Shown one piece after another: positions 24,861 to 33,867 of a stretch of DNA of 64,000 bases (position 1 is the first letter of the stretch; each line of letters begins with the position of its first letter). This DNA is from CAWGLW01 sp963823525 (GTDB lineage: Bacteria > Pseudomonadota > Gammaproteobacteria > Steroidobacterales > Steroidobacteraceae). The translations under genes and the position numbers were made by a program. The notes under the pieces are model-generated. The model had not been told where the DNA came from. It did no database searches and saw nothing but the letters and a program-made list of their open reading frames with translations. The stretch spans positions 1,178,001-1,242,000 of the forward strand of contig CAWGLW010000006.1 in the NCBI GenBank assembly GCA_963823525.1. The letters run 5' to 3'.

Positions 24861-26204
24861 GTGACCCGCCCCAGACTACTTGCCATGACACGCCTGCGTT
24901 ATCTGCTGGCCCTGATCCCGCTGCTGGCCCCAATGCTGGGTCACGCGGACGATGTTCCGACACTCGACTCGGGCGATACGGCGTGGATGCTGACCGCTAC
25001 CGTGCTCGTGCTCTTCATGACCATTCCGGGCCTGGCCCTGTTCTATGCGGGTCTCGTGCGTTCGAAGAACGTGCTTTCGGTACTCATGCAGTGCTTCGCC
25101 GTCACGGCCCTGATGACGATCCTGTGGACCGTCTACGGCTACAGCCTGGCCTTCGACACTTCAGGCATGGTGCCGGGCGAGGTGAACCTGCGGTCGATCG
25201 TCGGCGGCCTGGACCTCGCTTTTCTGTCAAATATCGGCCTGGACTCACTGACGGGGACGATTCCGGAGTCGGTATTCGCAACCTTCCAGATGACGTTCGC
25301 GATCATCACGCCAGCGCTGATCGTCGGCGCGTTTGCCGAACGAATGAAGTTTTCATCGATGCTGGTTTTCCTGGCGCTTTGGTTCACGCTGGTCTATGCC
25401 CCGATGACGCACATGGTCTGGAGCGGTGACGGCGCATTGATGTGGGACTGGGGTGTGCTCGATTTCGCCGGTGGTACCGTCGTGCACATCAACGCCGGCA
25501 TCGCGGCGCTCGTGGCCGCGATCGTGCTCGGCAAGCGCAAGGGCTATCCGCAGACGCCCATGCCGCCTCATAACCTGACAATGACGCTGATCGGCGCCTC
25601 GATGCTCTGGGTTGGCTGGTTCGGCTTCAATGCAGGTAGTGCCGTCAGTGCAGGTGGTTCCGCCGGCATGGCCATGCTGGTCACACAGATCGCCACTGCG
25701 GCGGCTGCCCTCATGTGGATGTTCGCCGAGTGGATTTCCCACGGTAAGCCCAGCGTACTGGGTATCGTTTCGGGTGCGGTCGCCGGTCTCGTTGCGATCA
25801 CCCCGGCCTCGGGCACAGTCGGCCCGATGGGTGCAATCGCGATCGGCGGCATCGCCGGCATCGTCTGCTTCCTGGCAGCGACGCGTCTGAAGCGCAAGCT
25901 GGGCTATGACGATTCGCTGGATGTGTTCGGTGTTCACGCGGTCGGCGGCATCGTCGGTGCCATCCTCACCGGCATCTTCGCATTCCCGGCACTGGGCGGT
26001 GTCTGGGATCCGGGCGATGCGACGATGGGCGGACAGGTCTGGATCCAGGTCAAGAGCGTCCTGTTCACGATCGTTTACACCGGCGTGCTCACGTTCATCA
26101 TCCTGAAGGTGGTCGATGCCGTCATGGGTCTTCGGGTGACGCCGGAGGACGAATCGGTCGGGCTGGATCTCGCGCTGCACGACGAGCGCGGTTACATCCT
26201 GTAG
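24861..26204 (+). CDS. amtB: Ammonium transporter
   Basis: A 447-residue Amt/Rh channel. A signal peptide (about 1-29, ending GHA) precedes the mature protein, which has about 11 membrane helices. The twin pore histidines are in GGTVVHINAGIAAL and FGVHAVGGIVG; the signature DFAGGTVVHI is intact. The GTG at 24861 is preferred because AGGAGA lies eight bases before it; an ATG eight codons later is possible. It follows glnK by 55 bases and is followed by a strong terminator. Confidence 0.93.
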   Translation: MTRPRLLAMTRLRYLLALIPLLAPMLGHADDVPTLDSGDTAWMLTATVLVLFMTIPGLALFYAGLVRSKNVLSVLMQCFAVTALMTILWTVYGYSLAFDTSGMVPGEVNLRSIVGGLDLAFLSNIGLDSLTGTIPESVFATFQMTFAIITPALIVGAFAERMKFSSMLVFLALWFTLVYAPMTHMVWSGDGALMWDWGVLDFAGGTVVHINAGIAALVAAIVLGKRKGYPQTPMPPHNLTMTLIGASMLWVGWFGFNAGSAVSAGGSAGMAMLVTQIATAAAALMWMFAEWISHGKPSVLGIVSGAVAGLVAITPASGTVGPMGAIAIGGIAGIVCFLAATRLKRKLGYDDSLDVFGVHAVGGIVGAILTGIFAFPALGGVWDPGDATMGGQVWIQVKSVLFTIVYTGVLTFIILKVVDAVMGLRVTPEDESVGLDLALHDERGYIL

Positions 26205-26212
26205 GCCACCAG

Positions 26213-26286
26213 CCTCCCGGGCGAGCTGTCCGGCCCGGGAGGCTACTCTCCCCCTGATTGCGCCCTCTTCGGAGGGCGTTTTTTTT
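26213..26286 (+). terminator. Terminator after amtB with preceding inverted repeat
   Basis: CGCCCTC (26261-26267), a TTCG tetraloop and GAGGGCG (26272-26278) are followed by eight T (26279-26286): a near-ideal intrinsic terminator. Before it lies another perfect inverted repeat, CCTCCCGGG..CCCGGGAGG (26213-26242), with no T-run, which may protect the transcript 3' end or act as a second hairpin. Confidence 0.9.
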
Positions 26287-26579
26287 GCGTCTGTGGAGTC
26301 CCGCGCGGGGCCATGGGACGGCCTTGCCACGATCGACGGTGGCCCCGGGTGAGGCTGGGATCGTCCGGGATGTCATGACCGCGACCGGCATCACCCCGGT
26401 CGCAGGTACCTCGAAGCCGTGCTGACCAGCGGCCCCACCGTCGATCGCGAAAGCCGTTTATCCGGTCCGAGCTGCGAATCCCGCGCAGCCGGTCTCAGTT
26501 TGACTGCCCGCGCGGGCCGGAAAAGCGTAAAAACGCGGTCTCCTGTTAGACTTTGACCGTTGCGACGGAGGCCGCAGGT
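26287..26579 (+). other. Gene-free stretch after amtB
   Basis: Almost 300 bases without a convincing gene on either strand. Short open frames here show no family resemblance or ribosome site. It contains a small dyad (GCGTAAAAACGC, about 26525-26536) and the GGAGG ribosome site of the next gene at its end. The promoter of the DUF4124 gene should lie here, but I cannot place it firmly. Confidence 0.5.
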
Positions 26580-27047
26580 ATGAAGATCAGAGCCATATTA
26601 TTTACGCTGTCCGTAATCGTTATCGCCGGGACAACCGGCGCCGGCGAGGTGTACATGACCCGGGACTCCAAGGGGCAGCCGGTTTACACGGACAAGCCGG
26701 ATCAATTGCCGGCTGAAAAGCTCAGCATCAAGTCCCGCGATACTGATGAGGCGGCCGTCCAGGCACGTTACGAGGCGGGTCTGCAGAGCGTTGATGAGAA
26801 TACCGCAGCCGCTGCCGAAGCCCGGGAACAGAAGGTGGCCGGACGCAAAGCCGAGCAGTCAGAGGCCGCAGATCTGGCGGCTCGCTGCGAGGAAGCACGG
26901 AACAATTACCAAGAAATGATGCGGGCGCGACGCATATACGAGCCAGGCGCCAGCGATGACGAGCGCCGATACCTGGACAACGAGGAAATCACCTCCGCGC
27001 GCCAGGACGCCAAGGATCTGATGGACGAATTTTGCGGTCAGCGCTGA
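26580..27047 (+). CDS. DUF4124-domain exported protein
   Basis: A 155-residue exported protein. A signal peptide (about 1-22) is followed by the DUF4124 motif VYMTRDSKGQPVYTDKP, common in gammaproteobacterial periplasmic proteins of unknown function. The rest is a charged helix with many Ala, Glu and Arg (about 50-125), likely coiled coil. GGAGG nine bases before the ATG at 26580 supports this start. Its stop overlaps the next start (TGATG). Confidence 0.8.
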   Translation: MKIRAILFTLSVIVIAGTTGAGEVYMTRDSKGQPVYTDKPDQLPAEKLSIKSRDTDEAAVQARYEAGLQSVDENTAAAAEAREQKVAGRKAEQSEAADLAARCEEARNNYQEMMRARRIYEPGASDDERRYLDNEEITSARQDAKDLMDEFCGQR

Positions 27048-27955
27048 TGGCAGACGCCTGCGTTGGATTTGTCGGCCTCGGGGCCATGGGGCGAGGTATG
27101 GCGCGCCAGCTTCATGGCGCAGGGCTGCTGAAGGGCGTCTGGAATCGAACCGGGCCTGCCGCCGCCGATTTTGCAGGCGCGCTTTCCACCTGGCGCGCGA
27201 CTGACCCGGCCGAGCTCGCGGCCGGCTGCACGGCGGTCGTGATCTGCGTTTCGGCCGACAGCGACGTACTCGAAGTGATCGAGGCGATGCGACCGGGCCT
27301 TCGACCCGGCAGCATCGTTATCGACTGTTCCACCGTCAGCGCCGATACGGCCCGGATCGCGGCGGGCCGGTTGGCCAAACTTAACGTCAGGTTTCTGGAC
27401 GCACCGGTCAGCGGCGGCGTCGAGGGCGCTGAGAAGGGAACCCTCGCAGTCATGGTCGGGGGTGCGGAGGATGCTTTCCAGGACGCCAGGCCGATCCTGG
27501 ACGCGATGGGGCGGACGGTCACGTACTTTGGTCCGAGCGGCTCCGGTCAGTCTGCCAAGGCAACCAACCAGATCATGTGTGCGGGGATAATCCAGGCTGT
27601 CGCCGAAGCGATGGCATTTGCCAGGGCGGAGGACCTTCCGCTGGAGAAGCTCATCGAGACGCTCGGACAGGGCGCGGGCTCAAGCTGGTACTTTGTTCAC
27701 CGCGCACCGAACATCCTGCGCGATGACTACCCCGCTGGATTTCGTGTTCGCCTTCACGAGAAGGATTTGCGGATCTGCCAGGAGATGGCGGCCCGCCACG
27801 GTGTCGCGCTGCCAGTTGTCGAGTCCACGCTGCCGCTGTACCGGGAACTGATCGCCACCGGGCACGGGGATGAAGACATATCGACGCTGTTCCGGCTCAA
27901 GGAAGCCCTCTTCGGGGAGCGGGATACGGCCAAGAAGGAAGCCTCTGACCGATGA
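27047..27955 (+). CDS. NAD(P)-dependent beta-hydroxyacid dehydrogenase
   Basis: A 302-residue oxidoreductase of the 3-hydroxyisobutyrate/6-phosphogluconate dehydrogenase family. N-terminal Rossmann motif GFVGLGAMGRGMARQL, substrate motif DAPVSGGVEGAEKGTLAVMVGG, and the catalytic Lys in GQSAKATNQIM. Likely substrates are tartronate semialdehyde, 3-hydroxyisobutyrate or succinic semialdehyde; they cannot be told apart here. The ATG overlaps the previous stop (TGATG), and its own stop overlaps algZ by 4 bases. Confidence 0.85.
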   Translation: MADACVGFVGLGAMGRGMARQLHGAGLLKGVWNRTGPAAADFAGALSTWRATDPAELAAGCTAVVICVSADSDVLEVIEAMRPGLRPGSIVIDCSTVSADTARIAAGRLAKLNVRFLDAPVSGGVEGAEKGTLAVMVGGAEDAFQDARPILDAMGRTVTYFGPSGSGQSAKATNQIMCAGIIQAVAEAMAFARAEDLPLEKLIETLGQGAGSSWYFVHRAPNILRDDYPAGFRVRLHEKDLRICQEMAARHGVALPVVESTLPLYRELIATGHGDEDISTLFRLKEALFGERDTAKKEASDR

Positions 27956-29058
27956 AGGAACTCTCCCCCGCGCCGGTGAACGCGGAGGACGAGCGCAGCT
28001 TCTTCCTGCCGGATTTCTGCGAGGGTCGCGCCGTCCTTGCGGTCGTGCTGATCGCCACCTTGCTGGCGCTGTTACTGGCGCTGGCGAGACATTCGGCACA
28101 GGGCGCATTCTGGAACGACCTTGCCCGCACCTCGGCGTATTTGCTCTGGACAGGACTGCTGTGCGCTGCCGTTCTGTGCAAGGCACGCTCCCGGCTGGCC
28201 CACCTGCCGGCGCGCCGCGCAGCGCTGGCAAGCCTTGGCCTGATACTTGCGACAGTCGCGCTGTTCTCCGAAGTCGTCTATTGGTTTGGCCGTATCTGGG
28301 CCGATCGCCTCGGCACGCCGTCCGGACTGTTTCCTGGCGACCACCGCTCGTTCCTGCTGCCCAACCTGCTCATAGCAGCCATTGTCGGTTCGCTGGCACT
28401 GCGCTATTTCTACGTTACAAACGAGTGGAAACGCAGTGTCGAACTCGAAGCAAGGGCGAAAATTCGCGCGCTGCAGGCAAGGATTCGGCCACACTTCCTG
28501 TTCAACAGCATGAACACGATCGCCGCACTTACGCGCTCCGACCCGGCGCGCGCGGAAGAGGCGATTGAAGATCTCTCCGACCTTTTCCGGGTAAGTCTCA
28601 GCGAAGCGCGCTCACAGATTACGCTGCGAGAGGAACTGGAGGTCGCACGTATCTACCAGCGTATTGAGCAGCTGCGCCTCGGTGAGCGGCTCAAAGTCAA
28701 ATGGCGCGTTGGCGAATTGCCCGCTCGCGCGATCGTGCCAAGCCTTCTGCTGCAGCCGCTGCTGGAAAACGCTATCGGGCACGGCATCGAACCGCTGCCA
28801 GAGGGCGGCACGGTAGAAGTCACCGGGCGTGTGGACGGTGACCTGCTTTGCATCGAGCTTTCCAATCCGCTCGCGCCGATGCGCCCGGAGCGCCGCAGCG
28901 GGCACCGCATCGCGATGGAAAACATCCGGCAACGCCTGGACCTAGTTTTCCCGGGGCGGTCCTCGGTAGAGATCGAGGAGGGCCCTGACCGGTACCGCGT
29001 GCGCCTGCGTTTCCCGCTGGTGTACTCACAATCGGGGGTGACGGAACGTGAACAGTGA
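27952..29058 (+). CDS. algZ: LytS/AlgZ-type sensor histidine kinase
   Basis: A 368-residue inner-membrane histidine kinase of the LytS/YehU class. Four hydrophobic segments lie in the first 155 residues, then the His_kinase domain with RPHFLFNSMNTI (H181, phosphorylation site) and a C-terminal ATPase with LLQPLLENAIGHGI (N box) and a degenerate G box. It pairs with the LytTR regulator downstream and lies near hemC and hemD, the same context as algZ-algR of Pseudomonas. The signal is unknown. Confidence 0.85.
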   Translation: MKELSPAPVNAEDERSFFLPDFCEGRAVLAVVLIATLLALLLALARHSAQGAFWNDLARTSAYLLWTGLLCAAVLCKARSRLAHLPARRAALASLGLILATVALFSEVVYWFGRIWADRLGTPSGLFPGDHRSFLLPNLLIAAIVGSLALRYFYVTNEWKRSVELEARAKIRALQARIRPHFLFNSMNTIAALTRSDPARAEEAIEDLSDLFRVSLSEARSQITLREELEVARIYQRIEQLRLGERLKVKWRVGELPARAIVPSLLLQPLLENAIGHGIEPLPEGGTVEVTGRVDGDLLCIELSNPLAPMRPERRSGHRIAMENIRQRLDLVFPGRSSVEIEEGPDRYRVRLRFPLVYSQSGVTEREQ

Positions 29059-29096
29059 CAGAGCGGCCTCAAGCGGCTGAGAATGCCGGTTGATTC

Positions 29097-29876
29097 ATGA
29101 ACGACGCACCACCGATCACAAGCGCCGCGATACTGCGCACCCTGATTGTCGACGATGAGCCGCCGGCGCGTGCGCGGCTGCGCGCGATGCTAGGCGAAAT
29201 AAAGGACGTTTCGGTCATCGGCGAAGCGGGCAACGGCCGCGAGGCCCTGACCCTTTGCGGTGAACTCAGTCCGGATCTGGTTCTTATGGACATCCGGATG
29301 CCGGGCATGAACGGTATCGAGGCCGCCAGACACCTGACCACGCTCGCCCGTCCACCGGCAATCATATTCGCAACGGCCTATGACGAGTACGCGCTGGAAG
29401 CCTTCGAAACGCAGGCGCTCGGGTACCTCCTCAAGCCGGTGCGCCGGGAAAAACTCGCGCGCGCCGTCCGGCACGCGGCGCGAGTGGCTTCACCGCAATT
29501 GCTGCGTCTTGCCCGTCAGGCCGGGCTTGGGCAGCGGCGGGAGCAGATCTGCGCGCGCCTCGGGGAAGAGCTGCGCCTGATTCGCGTGGCAGACATTTTT
29601 TACTTTGCGGCGGATCAGAAATACGTCACCGTGCGTCACCGCGGTGGCTTTGACCTCATCGAGGAGTCTCTGCGCGCGCTGGCGGAGGAGTTTTCGCCGG
29701 AATTTATCCGGGTCCACCGAAATTCGGTAGTCTCGATGGCGCACGTCCGCGCCCTGGAGCGCACACCGGAGGGACAGTATCTCGTGACTTTCAACGACTG
29801 TGACGAAACCCTGCCCGTCAGCCGACGACACGCGAGTGACACCCTGAGGCAGATCAGAGGCGACCATGCGAGATGA
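29097..29876 (+). CDS. algR: LytTR-family response regulator
   Basis: A 259-residue response regulator. The receiver domain (about 13-130) has the acidic pocket D19/D20 and phospho-acceptor D65 in LVLMDIRMPGMNG, with the family switch residues T and K (FATAYDEYALEA, YLLKPV). The C-terminal LytTR DNA-binding domain (about 155-255) shows YFAADQKYVTVRH and FIRVHRNSVVSM. It is 38 bases downstream of the kinase gene. AlgR orthologues control surface and virulence traits in Pseudomonas; targets here are unknown. Confidence 0.88.
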   Translation: MNDAPPITSAAILRTLIVDDEPPARARLRAMLGEIKDVSVIGEAGNGREALTLCGELSPDLVLMDIRMPGMNGIEAARHLTTLARPPAIIFATAYDEYALEAFETQALGYLLKPVRREKLARAVRHAARVASPQLLRLARQAGLGQRREQICARLGEELRLIRVADIFYFAADQKYVTVRHRGGFDLIEESLRALAEEFSPEFIRVHRNSVVSMAHVRALERTPEGQYLVTFNDCDETLPVSRRHASDTLRQIRGDHAR

Positions 29877-31009
29877 ATAAACAGGTCGATGAGTCAGGCG
29901 GATCCACCGGAGTACCGGAGGATCGATCGACCGACGCCTCGGGCAGCACATTCTGGCTGCGTGTCGGTGGGCTCGCCCTTGCGGCGCTGATGACCCACCT
30001 GGTCTGGCGCATCGTCGCCCCGTTGTGGCAGCCGTTGCTCTGGGCGGTCATGTTCGGCGCCCTGCTCTCACCGTGGAATCAGCGGCTGGCGCAACGACTC
30101 GGCGACCGGCCGAATATCGCCAGCGGCATCACCACGAGCGCTACGGTCCTGCTTTTCCTGTTGCCGATCGGCTTCATCGGTGGCGCGGTTGCCGCGCAAT
30201 CGGCGCAGCTGCTCAAACACCTGCAGAGCCGTGTTCCACAAGGCAGCGAGGTCTCGACGATAGAACTCTCGACACTGCCGTGGCTGCAGAAACCGCTGGC
30301 CTGGATTGCGCAGTACTCAAACGTCACCTTTGAACAGCTGCGCGGCTGGGCCATTAAGGGTATCCAGAATCTGCTCGAGATACTGATGTCCACCGGCGGG
30401 ACGGTGGTGCTCGGAGCGATGGGCACTGTAGTCAGTTTCTTCCTGATGATCTTTGTGCTGTTTTTCGTATTACGCGACGGCCCTGTTTTCGCAAAGCAGC
30501 TCGTGGCCATGCTGCCGGTGGAAGAGCGCCGACGTGAACGGATGTGGATGCACCTCTCCGAAGTCACAAAAGGGGTCTTCATGGGTATCGGCCTGACGGC
30601 CATCGCACAGGGCACGCTGGTCGGCGTGGGCTTCTGGATCGCCGGACTGCCATCGCCGCTGGTTTTTGGCGTCATTTCAATTTTCTTCGCGCTGGTACCC
30701 GTTGTCGGAACCTGGATCATCTGGGTACCGGGCGTCATCGTGCTCCTGACCCAGGGTGAACACGGCCACGCGGTCTTTCTCGCCCTCTGGGGTGCCCTGC
30801 TGGTCGGCTCGGTGGACAACTTTCTGCGCCCGATCCTGATCTCCGGAACTGCCCAGGTGCCGACTCTGGCCGTGTTCGTCGGTGTCATGGGCGGACTTGC
30901 GGCGTTTGGCTTCATCGGCCTGTTTCTTGGCCCAATCATCCTTGGTCTACTGGTCGCCCTGTTTCGTTTCGAGAACGAGGAACTGGCAACCAATGATGCT
31001 GTCGACTGA
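29873..31009 (+). CDS. AI-2E family (PerM-type) transporter
   Basis: A 378-residue polytopic membrane protein of the AI-2E transporter family (also called UPF0118/PerM), with seven or eight membrane helices and a central FFVLRDGPVFAKQL segment typical of the family. Substrates differ between members: autoinducer-2, Na+/H+ exchange, or unknown. It is inserted between algR and hemC, which are adjacent in Pseudomonas; its ATG overlaps the algR stop by 4 bases, so it belongs to the algZR transcript. Confidence 0.82.
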   Translation: MNKQVDESGGSTGVPEDRSTDASGSTFWLRVGGLALAALMTHLVWRIVAPLWQPLLWAVMFGALLSPWNQRLAQRLGDRPNIASGITTSATVLLFLLPIGFIGGAVAAQSAQLLKHLQSRVPQGSEVSTIELSTLPWLQKPLAWIAQYSNVTFEQLRGWAIKGIQNLLEILMSTGGTVVLGAMGTVVSFFLMIFVLFFVLRDGPVFAKQLVAMLPVEERRRERMWMHLSEVTKGVFMGIGLTAIAQGTLVGVGFWIAGLPSPLVFGVISIFFALVPVVGTWIIWVPGVIVLLTQGEHGHAVFLALWGALLVGSVDNFLRPILISGTAQVPTLAVFVGVMGGLAAFGFIGLFLGPIILGLLVALFRFENEELATNDAVD

Positions 31010-31036
31010 ATTCTTACTGAAAAACTGGAGCAAAAA

Positions 31037-31978
31037 TTGAGCAAGCCCCTGCGTATAGCAACGCGCCGAAGCAAGCTCGCGATGTGGCAGGCCGAGCATG
31101 TCGCAACCCTGCTTCGCGAGGCGCACCCGGATTTGATCGTCGAACTCGTACCGATGAGTACGCATGGCGACCGGGTGCAGGACCGTGCGCTTGCGGAAGT
31201 CGGCGGTAAGGGTTTGTTCGTCAAGGAACTCGAGGTCGCAATGTCCGGGGGAGAAGCGGAGATTGCCGTGCACTCCATGAAGGACGTGCCCAGCGTGTTG
31301 CCCCCGGGCTTCTGCATCACCGCTGTGTTGCCGCGTGCCAACCCTCTCGATGCCTTCATCTCGCTTCGTTATAAGGCATTCGAGAATCTGCCGGGCGGCT
31401 CGCGTGTCGGGACCTCAAGTCCGCGCCGGCAGGCCCAGCTGCGCAGCGCCCGGCCAGACCTGCAGACCGAACTGCTGCGCGGCAATGTCGACACGCGCCT
31501 GCGGCGACTCGAAGAAGGCGAGCTTGACGCGATCCTTCTGGCTTGCGCAGGCCTTGAGCGCCTTGGCCTGGCCGATCGAATCACGCAGGAGCTTGGCCCG
31601 GACCTGACGCTGCCCGCGGTCGGGCAAGGCGTCATCGGCATCGAATGCCGTGAAAACGACAGGGCCAGTCGCCTCGTGCTCAAAGTACTCAACGATGAAG
31701 AGACGATGCTTCGCCTCGAAGCCGAGCGCGCATTCGCGAGGGTTCTCGGCGGGAGCTGTCATTCGCCGATCGCAGCGCACGCCTCTTTCACGGACGTCGG
31801 AATGGAAGTGCGCGGGTTCATCGGCTCGCCCGACGGCAGGGAAGCTTATCGTGATCGAATCACCGGCCCTGCCCGCGACGCCGTGGCACTGGGGGAACAG
31901 CTCGCGATGCGCATGCAGGATAGTGGCGCAGCTACGCTGCTCGAACGCCTGCGGCAGGAAGCGGCAGGGGCGTCGTGA
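31037..31978 (+). CDS. hemC: Porphobilinogen deaminase
   Basis: A 313-residue enzyme that joins four porphobilinogens into hydroxymethylbilane. The dipyrromethane cofactor Cys is C241 in LGGSCHSP; DRVQDRALAEVGGKGLFVKELE near the start has the catalytic Asp region. The start is TTG with GGAG seven bases upstream; I see no better ATG. The following GTG of hemD overlaps its stop by 4 bases. Confidence 0.95.
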   Translation: MSKPLRIATRRSKLAMWQAEHVATLLREAHPDLIVELVPMSTHGDRVQDRALAEVGGKGLFVKELEVAMSGGEAEIAVHSMKDVPSVLPPGFCITAVLPRANPLDAFISLRYKAFENLPGGSRVGTSSPRRQAQLRSARPDLQTELLRGNVDTRLRRLEEGELDAILLACAGLERLGLADRITQELGPDLTLPAVGQGVIGIECRENDRASRLVLKVLNDEETMLRLEAERAFARVLGGSCHSPIAAHASFTDVGMEVRGFIGSPDGREAYRDRITGPARDAVALGEQLAMRMQDSGAATLLERLRQEAAGAS

Positions 31979-32781
31979 CCGGAACCTCGGCGGGTCGCCC
32001 CGGGCTTGCCGGTGCGACGGTCATCGTTACCCGGCCTGCTCGGCAGGCCAGTCATTTCATCGGGATATTAGAGAGAGCCGGAGCAACGACAGTCGCATTT
32101 CCCGGCATTGAGATCATCCCGATTGAGCTGGCCGCCGCGGACCTTACGCGTCTGTGTCCCGACGCGTTCGACTGGGCAATTTACACGAGCGCCAACGCGG
32201 TCGAAGAATCGCTGAAGGTCTGGCCACGACAGACCGCGAGGCGGTCGGCCGCAATCGGGCGCGCCACGGCACGGCTGCTCGAATCTCGCGGCATCGCCGC
32301 GTGCCAGCCTGACGCGGGCCAGTCGCAGGATTCCGAGGGATTGCTCCAGAGAACGGAGTTCCGGACAGTTCGGAACCAGCGAATCTTGCTGCTGCGTGGT
32401 CAGGGGGGCCGGGAAGTACTGCACGAGGAACTCACCCGCCTTGGTGCCACCGTGGAAATTGCGGAACTTTATCGCCGCGCCCCGGCGAGAGCTGACGTCG
32501 GAGCGATCGCAGATCTGGCAATGGCGCTGCAAGCCCCCCACAAGCCGTGGGTGACGGTCACCAGCGTCGCGGTACTCGATGGACTGCTCGGATCGGTGCC
32601 GGGCGAATTCGCCGGCCTGTTGCGCGAGTCACCGCTGGTTGTGCCGGGCGAACGCGTCGGCACGGCGGCGAAGGAGCGCGGCTGGCGTGGCCGTCTGATT
32701 CTCGCCGCGAGCGCCGAGGATGGCGCGATGTTCGACGCAATGGTCAGGGCGGCGAGCGCGAGCCTCGACGAGGACGCGTGA
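31975..32781 (+). CDS. hemD: Uroporphyrinogen-III synthase
   Basis: A 268-residue enzyme that closes and inverts ring D of hydroxymethylbilane. Sequence is weakly conserved in this family; the N-terminal VTRPARQASHF, the YTSANAV segment, and TVTSVAVLDGLL in the second lobe fit. The GTG start overlaps the hemC stop. No fusion to SAM methyltransferase domains is present. Confidence 0.88.
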   Translation: MTGTSAGRPGLAGATVIVTRPARQASHFIGILERAGATTVAFPGIEIIPIELAAADLTRLCPDAFDWAIYTSANAVEESLKVWPRQTARRSAAIGRATARLLESRGIAACQPDAGQSQDSEGLLQRTEFRTVRNQRILLLRGQGGREVLHEELTRLGATVEIAELYRRAPARADVGAIADLAMALQAPHKPWVTVTSVAVLDGLLGSVPGEFAGLLRESPLVVPGERVGTAAKERGWRGRLILAASAEDGAMFDAMVRAASASLDEDA

Positions 32782-32823
32782 TACGATTCCCGGCCCAGAC
32801 TACAGAGCCCATGTCACGCACGG

Positions 32824-33867
32824 ATGACTACGGAAATTGAATCCTTGAGCAGCGATCGTGGTGCACGCCGTACGGGCAGCGGTATCAGCCCGATGCTCGT
32901 CGTGCTCGCGGTGCTGGCCCTGCTGCTCGCGGCGTACGCGCACTGGCGCTTCGAGCAGTTCAGCGAGCGGAACGACCGTTTCAAGCAACGCATGGCCAGC
33001 ATGCAGAGCACCCAGGCGAGGCTGGAAAACCAGATCGACACACTGACCACTCGACTGGAGTCGAGCAACAGCGTGCTACGGGATGAATTGCTGGCGCTCG
33101 GTGAGATGCCGGGGCGAGTCGGCGAACTCGGTCGCAGCGTGGACGAGCTGCGTGCACGCAGCGAGGCCCCGCAGCGCGTCTGGATCCGGGCAGAAGCGAT
33201 GTACCTGCTAGAGCTTGCGGATCGGCGCTTGCGTCTGGAGGGGGACCTCGAGACGGCGATCGCCGCGATGGAATCAGCCGATGCTCGCCTTGCGACGCTT
33301 GGGGACGCTGGCGTCGTCGCGGTTCGCAGACAACTGGAAGATGAGATTGCGGCGCTCAGGGCCGTAAAACGGCCTGACCTTGCTCGAGTGTACGCGCGTA
33401 TTGCCGCAGTCGAGGATGCCGCCGCGTCGCTGTCGGTACTCGGCGTCCCGGTGGCCGCAGCAACGCGATTAAAGCCCAGGGAGGAGCCGGAAGGCCCGAT
33501 GGACCGGGCGGGGGCCCGACTCAGCCAGGCCGCGCGCGACCTTTTTTCCTTGCGGCGGGTGGACCCGGAAACCGCGCGCATTGTGACTCAGGAAGAAGAA
33601 GCGCTCAGGCGTCAGCACCTCGGGTTGCTGCTTTTTTCTGCGCGCGTCGCGGTCATGCAGCGCGACGGGGAAGCATACGCCGGCGCATTACGGGCCGCGG
33701 CGACATGGCTCAATGAGTTTTTTGACGTATCGGACCCGGCGGTGGCCGCCGCACAGGCCGAACTGGCGGAGCTTTCCGCAATCAGCATCGATACACCGCT
33801 TCCAGCTGTCGGCGATGCGATGCGCAGTCTGCAAGGTGTCATTGGCAACAGCCCGGCATCGCAATGA
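32824..33867 (+). CDS. hemX: HemX-family membrane protein
   Basis: A 347-residue HemX-like protein. One membrane helix (about 24-41) is followed by a coiled coil (about 45-100) and a C-terminal helical domain. Older databases call it uroporphyrinogen-III C-methyltransferase, but it lacks SAM-binding motifs, so that name is doubtful. It follows hemD by 42 bases and overlaps hemY by 4. Confidence 0.85.
   Translation: MTTEIESLSSDRGARRTGSGISPMLVVLAVLALLLAAYAHWRFEQFSERNDRFKQRMASMQSTQARLENQIDTLTTRLESSNSVLRDELLALGEMPGRVGELGRSVDELRARSEAPQRVWIRAEAMYLLELADRRLRLEGDLETAIAAMESADARLATLGDAGVVAVRRQLEDEIAALRAVKRPDLARVYARIAAVEDAAASLSVLGVPVAAATRLKPREEPEGPMDRAGARLSQAARDLFSLRRVDPETARIVTQEEEALRRQHLGLLLFSARVAVMQRDGEAYAGALRAAATWLNEFFDVSDPAVAAAQAELAELSAISIDTPLPAVGDAMRSLQGVIGNSPASQ

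Noticed and set aside
26350..26420. Possible short coding remnant after amtB
   Set aside because: No frame gives a recognisable domain or a ribosome site; the resemblance is too weak to call a pseudogene.
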